A DNA stretch of 64,000 nucleotides, from NCBI GenBank assembly GCA_016124755.1, contig WGNA01000022.1, positions 1-64,000 of the forward strand, in the 5' to 3' direction. Positions 1-7,741 of the stretch are shown one piece after another. This DNA is from Bacteroidota bacterium. GTDB lineage: Bacteria; Bacteroidota; Bacteroidia; NS11-12g; UBA9320. The first letter of the stretch is position 1; every line of letters starts with the position of its first letter. The notes below the pieces were generated by a model. That model was not told where the DNA came from and did not search any database. It worked only from the letters and a program-made list of their open reading frames with translations. The position numbers and the translations under genes were made by a program.

Positions 1-19
1 TGACAAATTCCCGCCGGGG

Positions 20-140
20 CTATCCCGCCTTTCCGACGGACCACCCACGCGTTCCTATTCTTGTTTTAGATCCGCTTCGCACGATTCATTTTGAACTTTT
101 TAATACAAAAAATGAAGTGATCCAGAAGTTGGTGTAATTA
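20..140. repeat. Direct repeat R1, copy 1
   Basis: About 120 bp nearly identical to 1277-1396 in the same orientation. Shared blocks include CTATCCCGCCTTTCCGAC, CCCACGCGTTCCTATTCTTG and GAAGTGATCC. The two copies bracket the DUF6090 gene at 231-977. No coding potential is seen. The bases from 141 to 230 hold nothing recognisable. Confidence 0.85.
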
Positions 141-230
141 TAAGGAGAAGCATTAAAGTAAAAATGCTTGAAACATTCATTATCTTCTAATTGGCATTAA
201 CGCGTACAGAAGCAATCCTATATCTGCTTA

Positions 231-977
231 TTACTTCAATTTCAATTCGCTGTTAATGAATTTTATTAATTGTTCATTCACTGCCTTAACCCGTTCCCAG
301 TGTTCAATCTGCACCCTTACCAGACCAAGTTTTTGGGTCAATAGTTTTCGATACCGGGGACTACCACATATTTCCGGAATGTTCCACTGAGGGAAATTTG
401 TTTGAACATCCAGCACCATGGCATATTCCATTGAATGGCTCACGATGTCATTCCACTCCGCACGAAGGTTGTCCATGTCGTGGTTTATGATAATGTCCGC
501 ACCCAGACTTTGCAGTTGAACCTCGTAGTAATCGAGAATACTTCTGCGGAGGCTGTCCGACAAGATCAACGATAACCTACCGGAAGACAGGCTCTCAACA
601 TAGGATCCCTTGGTGGCCAGAAAGCTGCCATAGTAGGAGTAGAGGGCATTGTGGCGAATAAAATCCATCGGGGAGTAGCCCTCCGGGTTGAAGCACACTT
701 CGTGAAGCATGGTGTCCAGCACTGCAATTTGAAACATATTATTTTGGATGTTGATGTCGAACACTTCCGTGTCTTTATGGAGGTCCTGAAGAATATTCTG
801 CAACAGCTTTTTTTCTGCCACCCGATCAATCCGATGAAGGTTCCAGTCGTTGATTTGAAGCGCTATCAATATCCCGATGACCACGAGCACAATCTCTCCG
901 GTGAAATAAAACAGGTATTTGCTGAGTCGGTTTTCGCTGATGAGTTTTTGCCGGATTGTTCTGAAGATTTTTATCAT
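231..977 (-). CDS. DUF6090 family membrane protein
   Basis: The 248-residue protein has the DUF6090 hallmark near the N-terminus: a short basic stretch (MIKIFRTIRQKLISENR), then one transmembrane helix around residues 27-45 with the core EIVLVVIGILIALQINDWN. The rest is predicted helical and extracytoplasmic. DUF6090 is a Bacteroidota family of unknown function, usually found in paralogue groups. A second member lies at 7742-8542 and shares the same TM core. The gene stands alone between two copies of direct repeat R1, so it may be movable or deletable by recombination. The family call is firm; the function is unknown. Confidence 0.85.
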   Translation of the reverse strand: MIKIFRTIRQKLISENRLSKYLFYFTGEIVLVVIGILIALQINDWNLHRIDRVAEKKLLQNILQDLHKDTEVFDINIQNNMFQIAVLDTMLHEVCFNPEGYSPMDFIRHNALYSYYGSFLATKGSYVESLSSGRLSLILSDSLRRSILDYYEVQLQSLGADIIINHDMDNLRAEWNDIVSHSMEYAMVLDVQTNFPQWNIPEICGSPRYRKLLTQKLGLVRVQIEHWERVKAVNEQLIKFINSELKLK

Positions 978-1148
978 TTTTAATTTTGGGTTGGTGCTAA
1001 TCTATGTGAAAAATTAGCTAAAATTTAGGAAATCACTTTTTCGAAATTAACATAAATCGGGTGGAAGAATTTTTTTAATACTTCTCCGTTTGAATATACC
1101 AAGATTGTAAATTGGTTTGGGGATCGATGTTCAATCTCTTTTCTTCTC

Positions 1149-1185
1149 ACTTTTTTCTTGATAAAAAAGTAGGCAAAAAATCAAG
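1149..1185. repeat. Nested inverted repeat (CTTGAT family)
   Basis: ACTTTTTT (1149-1156) pairs with AAAAAAGT (1163-1170). Overlapping this, CTTGAT (1157-1162) pairs with ATCAAG (1180-1185). Similar dispersed repeats are common between genes in Bacteroidota. It could act as a weak terminator for neighbouring genes, which is an inference. Confidence 0.5.
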
Positions 1186-1224
1186 TCGGAAAGAAAGCTG
1201 GCAAGCGCCCTTTATCATTTGTTG

Positions 1225-1263
1225 AAAATCTGGGAAAGAAGTGTCAAGCACTTTCCCGATTTT
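1225..1263. other. Imperfect hairpin
   Basis: AAAATCTGGGAAAG (from 1225) pairs with CTTTCCCGATTTT (to 1263), with one bulge and a 12-nt loop that itself contains GTG/CAC pairing. It lies in the 487-bp gene-free stretch 978-1464, just left of R1 copy 2. No gene ends close by on the right side, so its role is open. Confidence 0.5.
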
Positions 1264-1276
1264 CTAGCGAATGACA

Positions 1277-1396
1277 CTATCCCGCCTTTCCGACTGCCCA
1301 CCCACGCGTTCCTATTCTTGTTTTAGGATCCGCTTTGCACAAATCATTTTGTTCTTTTAATATTAAAATTGAAGTGATCCGGAGGTTGGTGTAATT
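1277..1396. repeat. Direct repeat R1, copy 2
   Basis: Second copy of the roughly 120-bp element at 20-140, in the same orientation, with scattered substitutions and one-base indels. It separates the DUF6090 gene from the decayed DUF695/barrel operon. The rest of 978-1464 holds only the two inverted repeats listed separately. Confidence 0.85.
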
Positions 1397-1464
1397 TTGC
1401 GGGAAACATTATTTTTTTATAATTCGAATCGCAATTTGCGCACGTCTCAGATCCCACAGAATAT

Positions 1465-2149
1465 CTATAAAGTCCAGAACAACATTATTCCTCGCACAGA
1501 ATTCCAATAGGTTCTCCAATCCGTTTCGCGTCCGGAATAAGTCGGGCCGGAATACCTGCTGTCGGATAAAGATCGATATTGCAAAACTGCATTCGTTTCA
1601 ACGGTGATATTCAGTTTAGCATTAATTCGGTAGTTAATAGAAAGGTTCGGCAAAAGCCCGTACGAATTATAGGTTCCTGTGTAATCCGAAAACGATTTCC
1701 TCGGTAAAGGAATGCCGTTGTATCGCCCGGTAATTTGTCCTCTCGAGTAAGACATATCCAATCCTACCAAAAGATTCAGAAATGACAACCGGTACTTTGT
1801 TTCTAAACCGAGCCTGAATTCAAAAAAAGTTGTCGTTGCCCATTTCTTTATAATAGATGATTTCATGATCTACCGTTGAAAAACTTGAAGTGGAGGTGTA
1901 ACTAAAACTTGTTTTATAATAATCGAATGCGACCCGCAATGTGTTTTTCTTTAATCTTTTTTTCGCCATGATTCCGGCAGGAATATTTGAAAAATTAGAA
2001 AATCCAATATCATTGTTATTTCTCTGAATTTTGGTGATCGAAAGAAGATTTATCCCAATGTTCCAGTGCTTATCATCACTTGTGGAATCCTGGCCCAAAG
2101 AGTTGAGGGACTGAGTAACCAGAATAGCGAGAATTAAAAAATATTTCAT
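1465..2149 (-). pseudogene. Outer-membrane beta-barrel-like protein, frameshifted
   Basis: The reading begins at 2149 with a signal peptide (MKYFLILAILVTQSLNSLGQ) and runs 109 residues to a TGA inside a homopolymer. The run on the minus strand is seven T (plus-strand A at 1822-1828). With six T the frame continues from NDNFF straight into EFRLGLETKYRLSFLNL and on to 1465, giving about 226 residues rich in alternating polar/aromatic strands and ending in an aromatic-rich strand. That layout suggests a small outer-membrane barrel of unknown family. Its ATG overlaps the TGA of the upstream DUF695 gene (ATGA), so the two were one operon. A sequencing error in the homopolymer, or slippage-based phase variation, cannot be excluded. 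Confidence 0.75.
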
Positions 2150-2622
2150 TTTAAAAGTCCTGAAACAAAATGCCAGTTTTCATCTCTGTCAATTCTAAAA
2201 TTTAGATGTCGGATGTCGTTCATTCGATCGAGGAAATCTGCAGTAGAATTCTCTTCAAAATTGGGTTTGTCAACATAAAAAATGATATCACGATAGTCGC
2301 GTCTGGTGACTCTGCCGATATAATGAGTTTGATGATGCTGTTTAATAAAAGCCTCTAATTCTTCTTCCATGTCGTTCAGTACTATCGCTTCCGTATCATC
2401 CGGGAGTCCGCTTTCATTTTTATTTTGATATTCCAGAGTAATTTGAATACATCATGGAAAGAATTTTTTGTTCGGGTAGTTGTAATAAGCTGTATTCACA
2501 ATTACAAAACCGACTCCTTCTTCAAATTCGACTTTACCGGCAGAGAAATTTCCAATAGGGAAAATAGGTTCAACAAGTTTGTCTACGACGCGATCAGACT
2601 TTTTGAAAATATTCTTAAACAT
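2146..2622 (-). pseudogene. DUF695-like protein with an in-frame TGA
   Basis: One continuous minus-strand frame of 159 codons starts at ATG 2622 and is broken only by a TGA at 2454-2452. The front half reads MFKNIFKKSDRVVDK... through EFEEGVGFVIVN to KKFFP. After the TGA it continues CIQITLEYQN, GLPDDTEAIVL and HYIGRVTRRDYRDIIFYVDK. This matches the DUF695 pattern, where a Trp usually follows the Tyr/Phe-Pro, so TGG to TGA is the simplest change. The remaining open frame from an internal ATG at 2370 covers only the last 74 residues. The function of DUF695 is unknown. The downstream barrel gene is also broken, so operon decay is more likely than recoding. Confidence 0.75.
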
Positions 2623-2806
2623 ATATACGGACTTCGCAGCATTGTATTAAATGTACATACTGTACTACCAGTTAAATCAGTATTATGGTGAGCACAAACA
2701 TTCTGTCGAAGATAAACCAATCCGGGAAAGATCCATCATTTGGTTTGGTACTCTTGCATCAGCTATTCAGCGGGTTATGTACAGTTCAGAATTGACCTAC
2801 TATACA

Positions 2807-3475
2807 TCAATGGTTCAGTAATGCTAATGATTTGGAAGCATCGCCAAAAATCACAAATCCCTGATCGGGGTTGTAGTAAGCAATTTTAGCAGTGTCAGTC
2901 ACATTGAACTGGATCCATTCGGAGAAATGATTAACTGCTGTGGTTTGATATATAGTCCAAAGATTGATGAAAGTTTGTCCGTACTGAGCGTGTTGAGGCA
3001 CACACGAATCATAATTTTGACTACTTCCGAATCCATCGCCAAGACGGGTTGCAAAGGTTTGTTGATCAACTTGCAGTATCAAATACATTTGTTTCTTATC
3101 AGGAGCACCCAATAATGTAATGTCAAAGGATTTTGTTCCCGATGAATTCATGAATTGAAATTGTTTTCTTTCCCGGTGTATTTCATCATAGGAAAGCAGG
3201 TGTTCGGGGTCTGTGGGGTGGATTATTAAAGTATCGTTATTGACCTGATTTAAATGGTATAGTATGGTGTCGTAATTTCCGCTTCCGTTTAGTTCGATGA
3301 ATTTCAGGGAATCAAATTTCTGGAAATCGGCCAATACATTTTCCAGATTTTCAAAATGCAGTTTTTCAAATTGGGGTGACGTAACAAATTGATCACGGTG
3401 GCATGCAACGCACATAAAAGGCAGAAGCCAAGCCAATACTTTGTGAATATGTTGAAATGGATGTGATGTAATCAA
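2807..3475 (-). CDS. Putative lipoprotein of unknown function
   Basis: 222 residues. The N-terminus has a hydrophobic stretch followed by CVAC around residues 22-25, which could serve as a lipobox, so the protein may be anchored in the envelope. The body is a mixed alpha/beta sequence with no motif I recognise. It lies upstream of the decayed DUF695/barrel pair on the same strand with a 184-bp gap. The start is the first ATG after the hydrophilic residues MITSHPFQHIHK; a downstream start is possible. I do not recognise the family. Confidence 0.6.
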   Translation of the reverse strand: MITSHPFQHIHKVLAWLLPFMCVACHRDQFVTSPQFEKLHFENLENVLADFQKFDSLKFIELNGSGNYDTILYHLNQVNNDTLIIHPTDPEHLLSYDEIHRERKQFQFMNSSGTKSFDITLLGAPDKKQMYLILQVDQQTFATRLGDGFGSSQNYDSCVPQHAQYGQTFINLWTIYQTTAVNHFSEWIQFNVTDTAKIAYYNPDQGFVIFGDASKSLALLNH

Positions 3476-3553
3476 CTCTGTGTGAATATTTTGTTTGTTG
3501 GTTTATCGGAGTTTTGATCCGGAGAATTTTGTAAGACCCTCAAATGATTTCCT

Positions 3554-4084
3554 CTACCCGCATTTGCTATACGGCAGGTTGTGCTCAGTTATTATCCGGC
3601 CAAGTTCCTTTTTAACTTTTGTAAAATTCCATTCAGCCCAAATAGGAAATAGGTATAAACCGATAACGGCATTTAAGACAAGGAATATTACCAAACCAAA
3701 ATCAGTCAGATCATTTTCAAAGATCATTTTGGCGATCAAGACAATCGCGATGAGGAAATTCGATATGCTGAAGTATTTACCAAAAAGTGTGTAATAAGCT
3801 TCAATATTAAGTTTTGAACCTTGGTCATCGGATTCTATTTTCCCCTTTAGGGTAATAATGAAGGGCATAAATAATCCAAGAGTTAAGCGTTCACCAAAAA
3901 TCCGAAACTCTCCATTTTTAGCAACTCCTTCAAATCTGTTTCGGCGAGATATAAAGGGATAAATGCTATGCACGATTTGATGTATAAAAAACGATTTTTC
4001 TAGTTCCAGACCTTCGGCAATGTCATTTATAAGTACATCTGCTTTTTTCGAAGATTGCATTACAATATTTCTAGACCACGTCAT
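3554..4084 (-). CDS. Small two-helix membrane protein in a cassette-like unit
   Basis: I start this 176-residue protein at ATG 4084 (MTWSRNIVMQSSKK). The longer frame to 4138 would run through the cassette boundary at 4094-4103. Two hydrophobic segments (FLIAIVLIAKMIF and VIFLVLNAVIGLYLF) near residues 110-150 suggest a hairpin membrane anchor behind a cytoplasmic N-terminal half. The last codons (EHNLPYSKCG) run into the right end of the unit, whose TGAGCACAAC is the exact inverse of GTTGTGCTCA at the 5' end. The C-terminus therefore appears to be made partly by recombination-site DNA. The family is unknown. Confidence 0.65.
   Translation of the reverse strand: MTWSRNIVMQSSKKADVLINDIAEGLELEKSFFIHQIVHSIYPFISRRNRFEGVAKNGEFRIFGERLTLGLFMPFIITLKGKIESDDQGSKLNIEAYYTLFGKYFSISNFLIAIVLIAKMIFENDLTDFGLVIFLVLNAVIGLYLFPIWAEWNFTKVKKELGRIITEHNLPYSKCG
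3578..3587. repeat. Cassette end, inverted partner of 4094-4103
   Basis: Plus strand GTTGTGCTCA is a perfect inverted copy of TGAGCACAAC at 4094-4103, on the other side of the gene at 3554-4084. The sequence to its left (CGCATTTGCTATACGGCAG) resembles that left of 4217 (CACGTGGGCTATAACGCAG). This suggests related right arms of recombination sites. Confidence 0.6.
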
Positions 4085-4093
4085 GGTTGGAAT

Positions 4094-4226
4094 TGAGCAC
4101 AACGGTTTGGGTTGTGGTTGATGCGATTTGGGAGCCATACTTAATTGACCGTAAATAGTGTATCTTGGTTAGAAGGATTTCATTCTGTTTTCGCCAGCAC
4201 GTGGGCTATAACGCAGGTTGGGGTAC
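4094..4226. repeat. Degenerate attC-like site between cassettes
   Basis: On the plus strand the stretch starts TGAGCACAACGGTTTG and ends GGCTATAACGCAGGTTGGGG. Its left arm resembles the start of the better site at 5098 (AAC-GGTTTG), and its length of about 130 bp is alike. Its two arms do not pair well with each other, so it may be a hybrid of two sites or inactive. It contains the last codons of the gene at 4206-5090. Confidence 0.45.
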
Positions 4227-5090
4227 GTATATCTTGACCCATTGGCAAACATTTCTAAATCCTGATAAGGGGATTTTCTCATTGTCAATATTTTCCAAAG
4301 AGTCACATTTAAGGTCAAACCAACATCTGGATACTAAACTGTCTTCATCAGATAAGAATTCTCCATAATTTGATTGCAGCAGTGGATAAAGTTCATTTCG
4401 ATACAATGCGTTAGCACGAAGAGTAATATTGTGCCAACGATTCTGACATAGTCCAATTTTAGGTTTGGTGAAAGATGTATCAAGTGCAGTAACACATTTG
4501 ATAAATTGATTTGATTTAATGCTTTTGTTTCTATAAGAGTCAACCGCCAACTGGTATTCACTCTTTGTGGGTAATCTGTATTGCGGATAGTAAACAAATT
4601 TAGGAAGAGGCTTTTTTAACTTTACATCCCCATCTGCCAAAGATCTAATTGAAAATCGAGAATCGAGGTCTACTTCCAGATAACCAGCTTGGATCAGGAA
4701 TGTTTCCATAACACGATCACTTCTCCATGAACTATAATCTTGAGCTTGTTTTTTGGATATTCCAACAACTGGGTAGCGGCGGAATCTTAGATCTTTAAAG
4801 TATCCCTCTTCAGCTTCATACAGCAGTGGATTTATTTGAGTCCATTGACTTGAATCTGGGGATATATTGGAAATTAACTCAATGGAGTCTGGGTATTGCC
4901 TGGTAACCCACCCGAAGTACTCGAGATAGGATTGATTGTCAATTTCATTCTGGTCAATAAATAGATTCGAACCAATCTTTATGCATCCGAAAGGATACAG
5001 GGTGTTCACTTTCTTTTCAGATGATATTCGTTTGGCAGGATTACACGAAAAAACCAGTAACGCAGTAAGTGGTAATAATATGACCTTCAT
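4206..5090 (-). CDS. SUMF1/formylglycine-generating-enzyme-like lipoprotein
   Basis: 294 residues. A lipoprotein signal ends LLVFSC at residue 16, placing the protein in the envelope. The body has landmarks of the SUMF1 (FGE-sulfatase) fold: YPVVGISKKQAQDYSSW around residues 108-124, YRLPTKSEYQLAV around 172-184, and GFRNVC near the C-terminus in place of the usual GFRCV. In Bacteroidota this fold also occurs in gliding/T9SS lipoproteins (GldJ, GldK), so a structural role is as likely as an enzymatic one. The copper-binding Cys pair of true FGE is not obvious. The gene is the middle unit of a cassette-like array: its 5' side begins GTTAGATAC, and the stop lies in a degenerate attC-like site. 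Confidence 0.75.
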   Translation of the reverse strand: MKVILLPLTALLVFSCNPAKRISSEKKVNTLYPFGCIKIGSNLFIDQNEIDNQSYLEYFGWVTRQYPDSIELISNISPDSSQWTQINPLLYEAEEGYFKDLRFRRYPVVGISKKQAQDYSSWRSDRVMETFLIQAGYLEVDLDSRFSIRSLADGDVKLKKPLPKFVYYPQYRLPTKSEYQLAVDSYRNKSIKSNQFIKCVTALDTSFTKPKIGLCQNRWHNITLRANALYRNELYPLLQSNYGEFLSDEDSLVSRCWFDLKCDSLENIDNEKIPLSGFRNVCQWVKIYVPQPAL

Positions 5091-5097
5091 TTAATAT

Positions 5098-5232
5098 GTA
5101 TCTAACGGTTTGCGGCTTGCCGAAGGCGGGGTTTTGGAGCGACCAACTGTAGGCTGGTGCTAATGTAAATAAAACCCGTAAACTTTTGGCTACCACGTCA
5201 CCCCCGCTTTTGGCAAGCCGCTGTTAGTGGCA
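5098..5232 (-). repeat. attC-like recombination-site hairpin
   Basis: On the minus strand it reads TGCCACTAACAGCGGCTTGCC ... CGGCAAGCCGCAAACCGTTAGATAC. The arms pair over CGGCTTGCC and GGCGGGG, with 3-4 unpaired bases between outer and inner boxes, around a variable centre of about 75 bp. GTTAGAT fits the integron core GTTRRRY; the outer left box CACTAAC deviates from RYYYAAC at two bases. The length (135 bp) is within the attC range. It sits directly after the stop of the gene at 5241-5741, on the 3' side, as an attC should. No integrase is in the window. Confidence 0.65.
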
Positions 5233-5240
5233 GTTTTTTT

Positions 5241-5741
5241 TTAATTAATTTTTGTCCTATCACCCAATTCCGTTTCCACGGTCACTTTATAAGAGGTAAT
5301 ATTTGATTCTTTTTTGTCATTAAAAGTTAACGCAGCTTTTAAAGCTTGCATAACTAACTCATCAAAGTCATAGGAATTGTCAATATTCTGTTCCCAAATC
5401 TCAGGGATATTAACAGAAAGAGTAAGTGAGTCAATATTGTTGCCGTCTTGTTTTTCGAGACTAGAAAAATATATAACTCCGTTTGTTCCGTCAACGAAAG
5501 CAAGAATCTGTTTATTCATAAAATAATGTTCGTCCTGAATTTTCGAATAAACTTTAGCTAAGTCAGAAATGAGTTCCGTTTCATTTTCCGCTTGCGAAGT
5601 TGTTGCTAATAAATCTGAAGCAACGCTTTTCCATTCCATTTTCGTCTTATTTGAATAATTGTCACTTTTTTTTTGATTATTGTCTTGACATGAGTAAAGT
5701 AATTGAACGCCTGTAAATAATGTCAAAATGATTTTTTTCAT
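5241..5741 (-). CDS. Lipoprotein of unknown function in a cassette-like unit
   Basis: 166 residues. A lipoprotein signal ends LLYSC (Cys 18), followed by a charged linker and an alpha/beta domain with no family I recognise. The gene is the sole cargo of a unit bounded by TGCCACTAAC at 5794-5803 and its inverse GTTAGTGGCA at 5223-5232. The outer end abuts a promoter element (-7 box CAAATATA on the plus strand at 5817-5824) pointing into this gene. It is therefore the first gene of the array and probably the best expressed. Confidence 0.75.
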   Translation of the reverse strand: MKKIILTLFTGVQLLYSCQDNNQKKSDNYSNKTKMEWKSVASDLLATTSQAENETELISDLAKVYSKIQDEHYFMNKQILAFVDGTNGVIYFSSLEKQDGNNIDSLTLSVNIPEIWEQNIDNSYDFDELVMQALKAALTFNDKKESNITSYKVTVETELGDRTKIN

Positions 5742-5793
5742 TCTACGATTTAATTCATTTAATCCTTGTGTAATCTATGTTTTGCGGTAAAAT

Positions 5794-5803
5794 TGCCACT
5801 AAC
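5794..5803. repeat. Cassette 5' end, inverted partner of 5223-5232
   Basis: Plus strand TGCCACTAAC; read on the minus strand it is GTTAGTGGCA, the first bases of the cassette. It forms a perfect 10-bp inverted pair with 5223-5232. Its GTT marks the exact edge of homology with promoter-element copies at 8564 and 10467. Confidence 0.7.
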
Positions 5804-6031
5804 CTGTTTATATCCCCAAATATAACAAACCAACCCATCAGAAATCAAAGGATAAACCCAAGATCAGAAATTTATTTGTATCGCCTATTATACCTATCAC
5901 AGATAGATTCTTGGTTTGTGATAGTTCTAAGTGAAATATCTCGCCTGCAACTTTTAAAATTAAACCCAAATGTGATTAATCGAAGCAGAGAGAATTAGAA
6001 AGCGCAAAAACCTGATCGGCTTCGGTATATT
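5804..6031 (-). promoter_or_regulatory. Dispersed promoter element, copy A
   Basis: About 228 bp, closely similar to 8565-8795 along its whole length and to part of 10468-10555. Read on the minus strand it carries TTTG (plus CAAA 5846-5849), a 21-bp spacer, then TATATTTG (5824-5817), which fits the Bacteroidota -33/-7 consensus. It drives the cassette-like array to its left. Its far end lies just past the stop of the gene at 6050-6733, so it fills the whole gap between two modules. Confidence 0.75.
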
Positions 6032-6049
6032 CTTCTTAGATTAACGCGC

Positions 6050-6733
6050 CTATTGTTTTATCCAAATTACGTTCGAACTGTTGAAAATCCTTTTGCCTTT
6101 TGAAAATACGGTTGTAATTTCTGTGGAACTATCAAGATTTACAATCGGATAGAAAGGAGGTGAAGATTTTTGAACTTCAAATTCAGTATCATTTAACCAA
6201 TTCAGGGAATATGGTATCCACCTCGGTAAATTATTGAAATTTTCTCCGCCGTAGTTTAGCAGAATTTTTGAACTTTTAAAGGGATTCAGTTTGAACAATG
6301 TATCGTTTTCATAATAGAAATACATTTTCCCTTTCTGGCAATACCATACAAGTACATAATACTTTCTGTTGTCCTTTATGGCATCCGCTGTTGCAATAGA
6401 GTCTTCATTATATGGGTATTGAAACAGGTCTGCTGCTTTTATGGTAACGTAATCATAAGTTGTATCCGGAATTTGAAATGATGGAATGTTGTTTATACAG
6501 GATGTTGATTTCCCCGCGTAATAATAGAAAAATGTGTCTCCATTATTCATGCGGTAATTACCCACCATGAAGTCATCGTTTAGCGCTCTCTCCAAGGAAT
6601 CGTTTACCTCAGTGGAAACCGGAACTCCAGCAATATTATTTTTACTTGTTGCCTGGTAACCGAAAGCTAAAATAGGAAATACCAAAATCAGAATGAAATC
6701 AGCACCTTTTGTGTGAATGAGCTGCATAACCAA
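6050..6733 (-). CDS. Secreted protein of unknown function
   Basis: 227 residues. An N-terminal hydrophobic segment around residues 12-26 (DFILILVFPILAFGYQA) looks like a signal peptide after an unusually long n-region (MVMQLIHTKGA); a start at the second Met is possible. The body is rich in Tyr, Asn and Asp, with no known motif. It is the last gene of the module that starts at promoter-element copy B, after the DUF6090 and esterase genes, with a 111-bp gap from the esterase. The family is not recognised. Confidence 0.6.
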   Translation of the reverse strand: MVMQLIHTKGADFILILVFPILAFGYQATSKNNIAGVPVSTEVNDSLERALNDDFMVGNYRMNNGDTFFYYYAGKSTSCINNIPSFQIPDTTYDYVTIKAADLFQYPYNEDSIATADAIKDNRKYYVLVWYCQKGKMYFYYENDTLFKLNPFKSSKILLNYGGENFNNLPRWIPYSLNWLNDTEFEVQKSSPPFYPIVNLDSSTEITTVFSKGKRIFNSSNVIWIKQ

Positions 6734-6844
6734 TTCTGCTACAATTGTGATTGTAAGTGCCTTTTTGATCTTTTTGCCGAACAGTTTTATTTCGTTTTGC
6801 GGTTAAGTCAACGTTTTATTTTAGTCGTTCTTATAACCACTTAA

Positions 6845-7738
6845 TTAGTTTTCATTATTACTGATAACAGCATTTTTAAAGTACTGGTAAAATAATAGGT
6901 GAAATGTATTATACCCCATTTCCTGAATTATACTGTTGAAAGGTCCGTGGCTGACGCCTTGTATAACTGTAAATGTATGAGGGATATTGAGACTATCTAA
7001 ATAAGACGAATAGGCAACATTGGATTCATAATTAGCATCCTTGTTGCCAACGATCATATATAAATGTATAGGTAGTGAAGGATCTTTTTTATATGTTTTT
7101 GCCAAATCCCAGGAATTGTCATTTGGTTGAAATTCGCCATCGAATCCTGAGCTGTCAGCATTTTGTTTTTCCCATTGATGACCTGGCGAAATTGATACCG
7201 AAACTGAAAATAACTCTGGATATCTGAATATATACCTGGCAGCAGCTCTACCGCCCATGCTGTAACCCAAAAGACCTCTTGCGGTTCGGTCAGGAACTGT
7301 TCTGTATGTACTGTCAATAAAAGGAATTAGTTCCTCGATAAAACTTGATTCAGCAAAAGAATTGAATTGTGGGAAATCGTAATGACTTCTGTGCTTACCA
7401 CCATTGTTCCATACATAAATTATTGGGAAAAGCGAATCGACTTCATCCGTAGGTCTAATGAAATATGTTCGGGTTTCATTTCCGGGATTTCCACCATGAA
7501 GAAAATAGACCACAGGATATCTTCGGTTGGCATTTGCTGAATCTGAATATCCGGGAGGTAATGCGATTGAATATCCAATCTCTGTCTTGTTTAATTCACT
7601 GTAAAAGGTTTTGTGAACTAACCCCCTTGGGTAATTTTCCGGAATTTCATTTACCCATTTATGGTCGTCGGTCTGTGCGTTCAATGAAAACGACAGGCAT
7701 ATTAAGCCAAAAAAGCATGTTATAAATTTGGGGAACAT
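6845..7738 (-). CDS. Secreted alpha/beta-hydrolase esterase (esterase D/enterochelin-esterase-like)
   Basis: 297 residues with a signal peptide (cleavage probably after SLNAQ). The alpha/beta-hydrolase landmarks are in order: oxyanion-hole HGG in VVYFLHGG around residue 80, the nucleophile elbow GYSMGG with Ser near residue 161, and a C-terminal GVSHG supplying the likely catalytic His near residue 265. This is the putative-esterase family that includes feruloyl esterases and enterochelin esterases. The substrate is not predictable but is likely a carbohydrate ester or siderophore ester in the periplasm. It starts 3 nt after the DUF6090 gene, so the two are co-transcribed. Confidence 0.85.
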   Translation of the reverse strand: MFPKFITCFFGLICLSFSLNAQTDDHKWVNEIPENYPRGLVHKTFYSELNKTEIGYSIALPPGYSDSANANRRYPVVYFLHGGNPGNETRTYFIRPTDEVDSLFPIIYVWNNGGKHRSHYDFPQFNSFAESSFIEELIPFIDSTYRTVPDRTARGLLGYSMGGRAAARYIFRYPELFSVSVSISPGHQWEKQNADSSGFDGEFQPNDNSWDLAKTYKKDPSLPIHLYMIVGNKDANYESNVAYSSYLDSLNIPHTFTVIQGVSHGPFNSIIQEMGYNTFHLLFYQYFKNAVISNNEN

Positions 7739-7741
7739 AGG

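Noticed and set aside
651-983. Plus-strand frame opposite the first DUF6090 gene
   Set aside because: Shadow of the DUF6090 frame, whose TM motif is clear.
2425-2691. Plus-strand frame opposite the DUF695 gene
   Set aside because: The minus-strand frame has family-like sequence on both sides of its TGA; this one does not.
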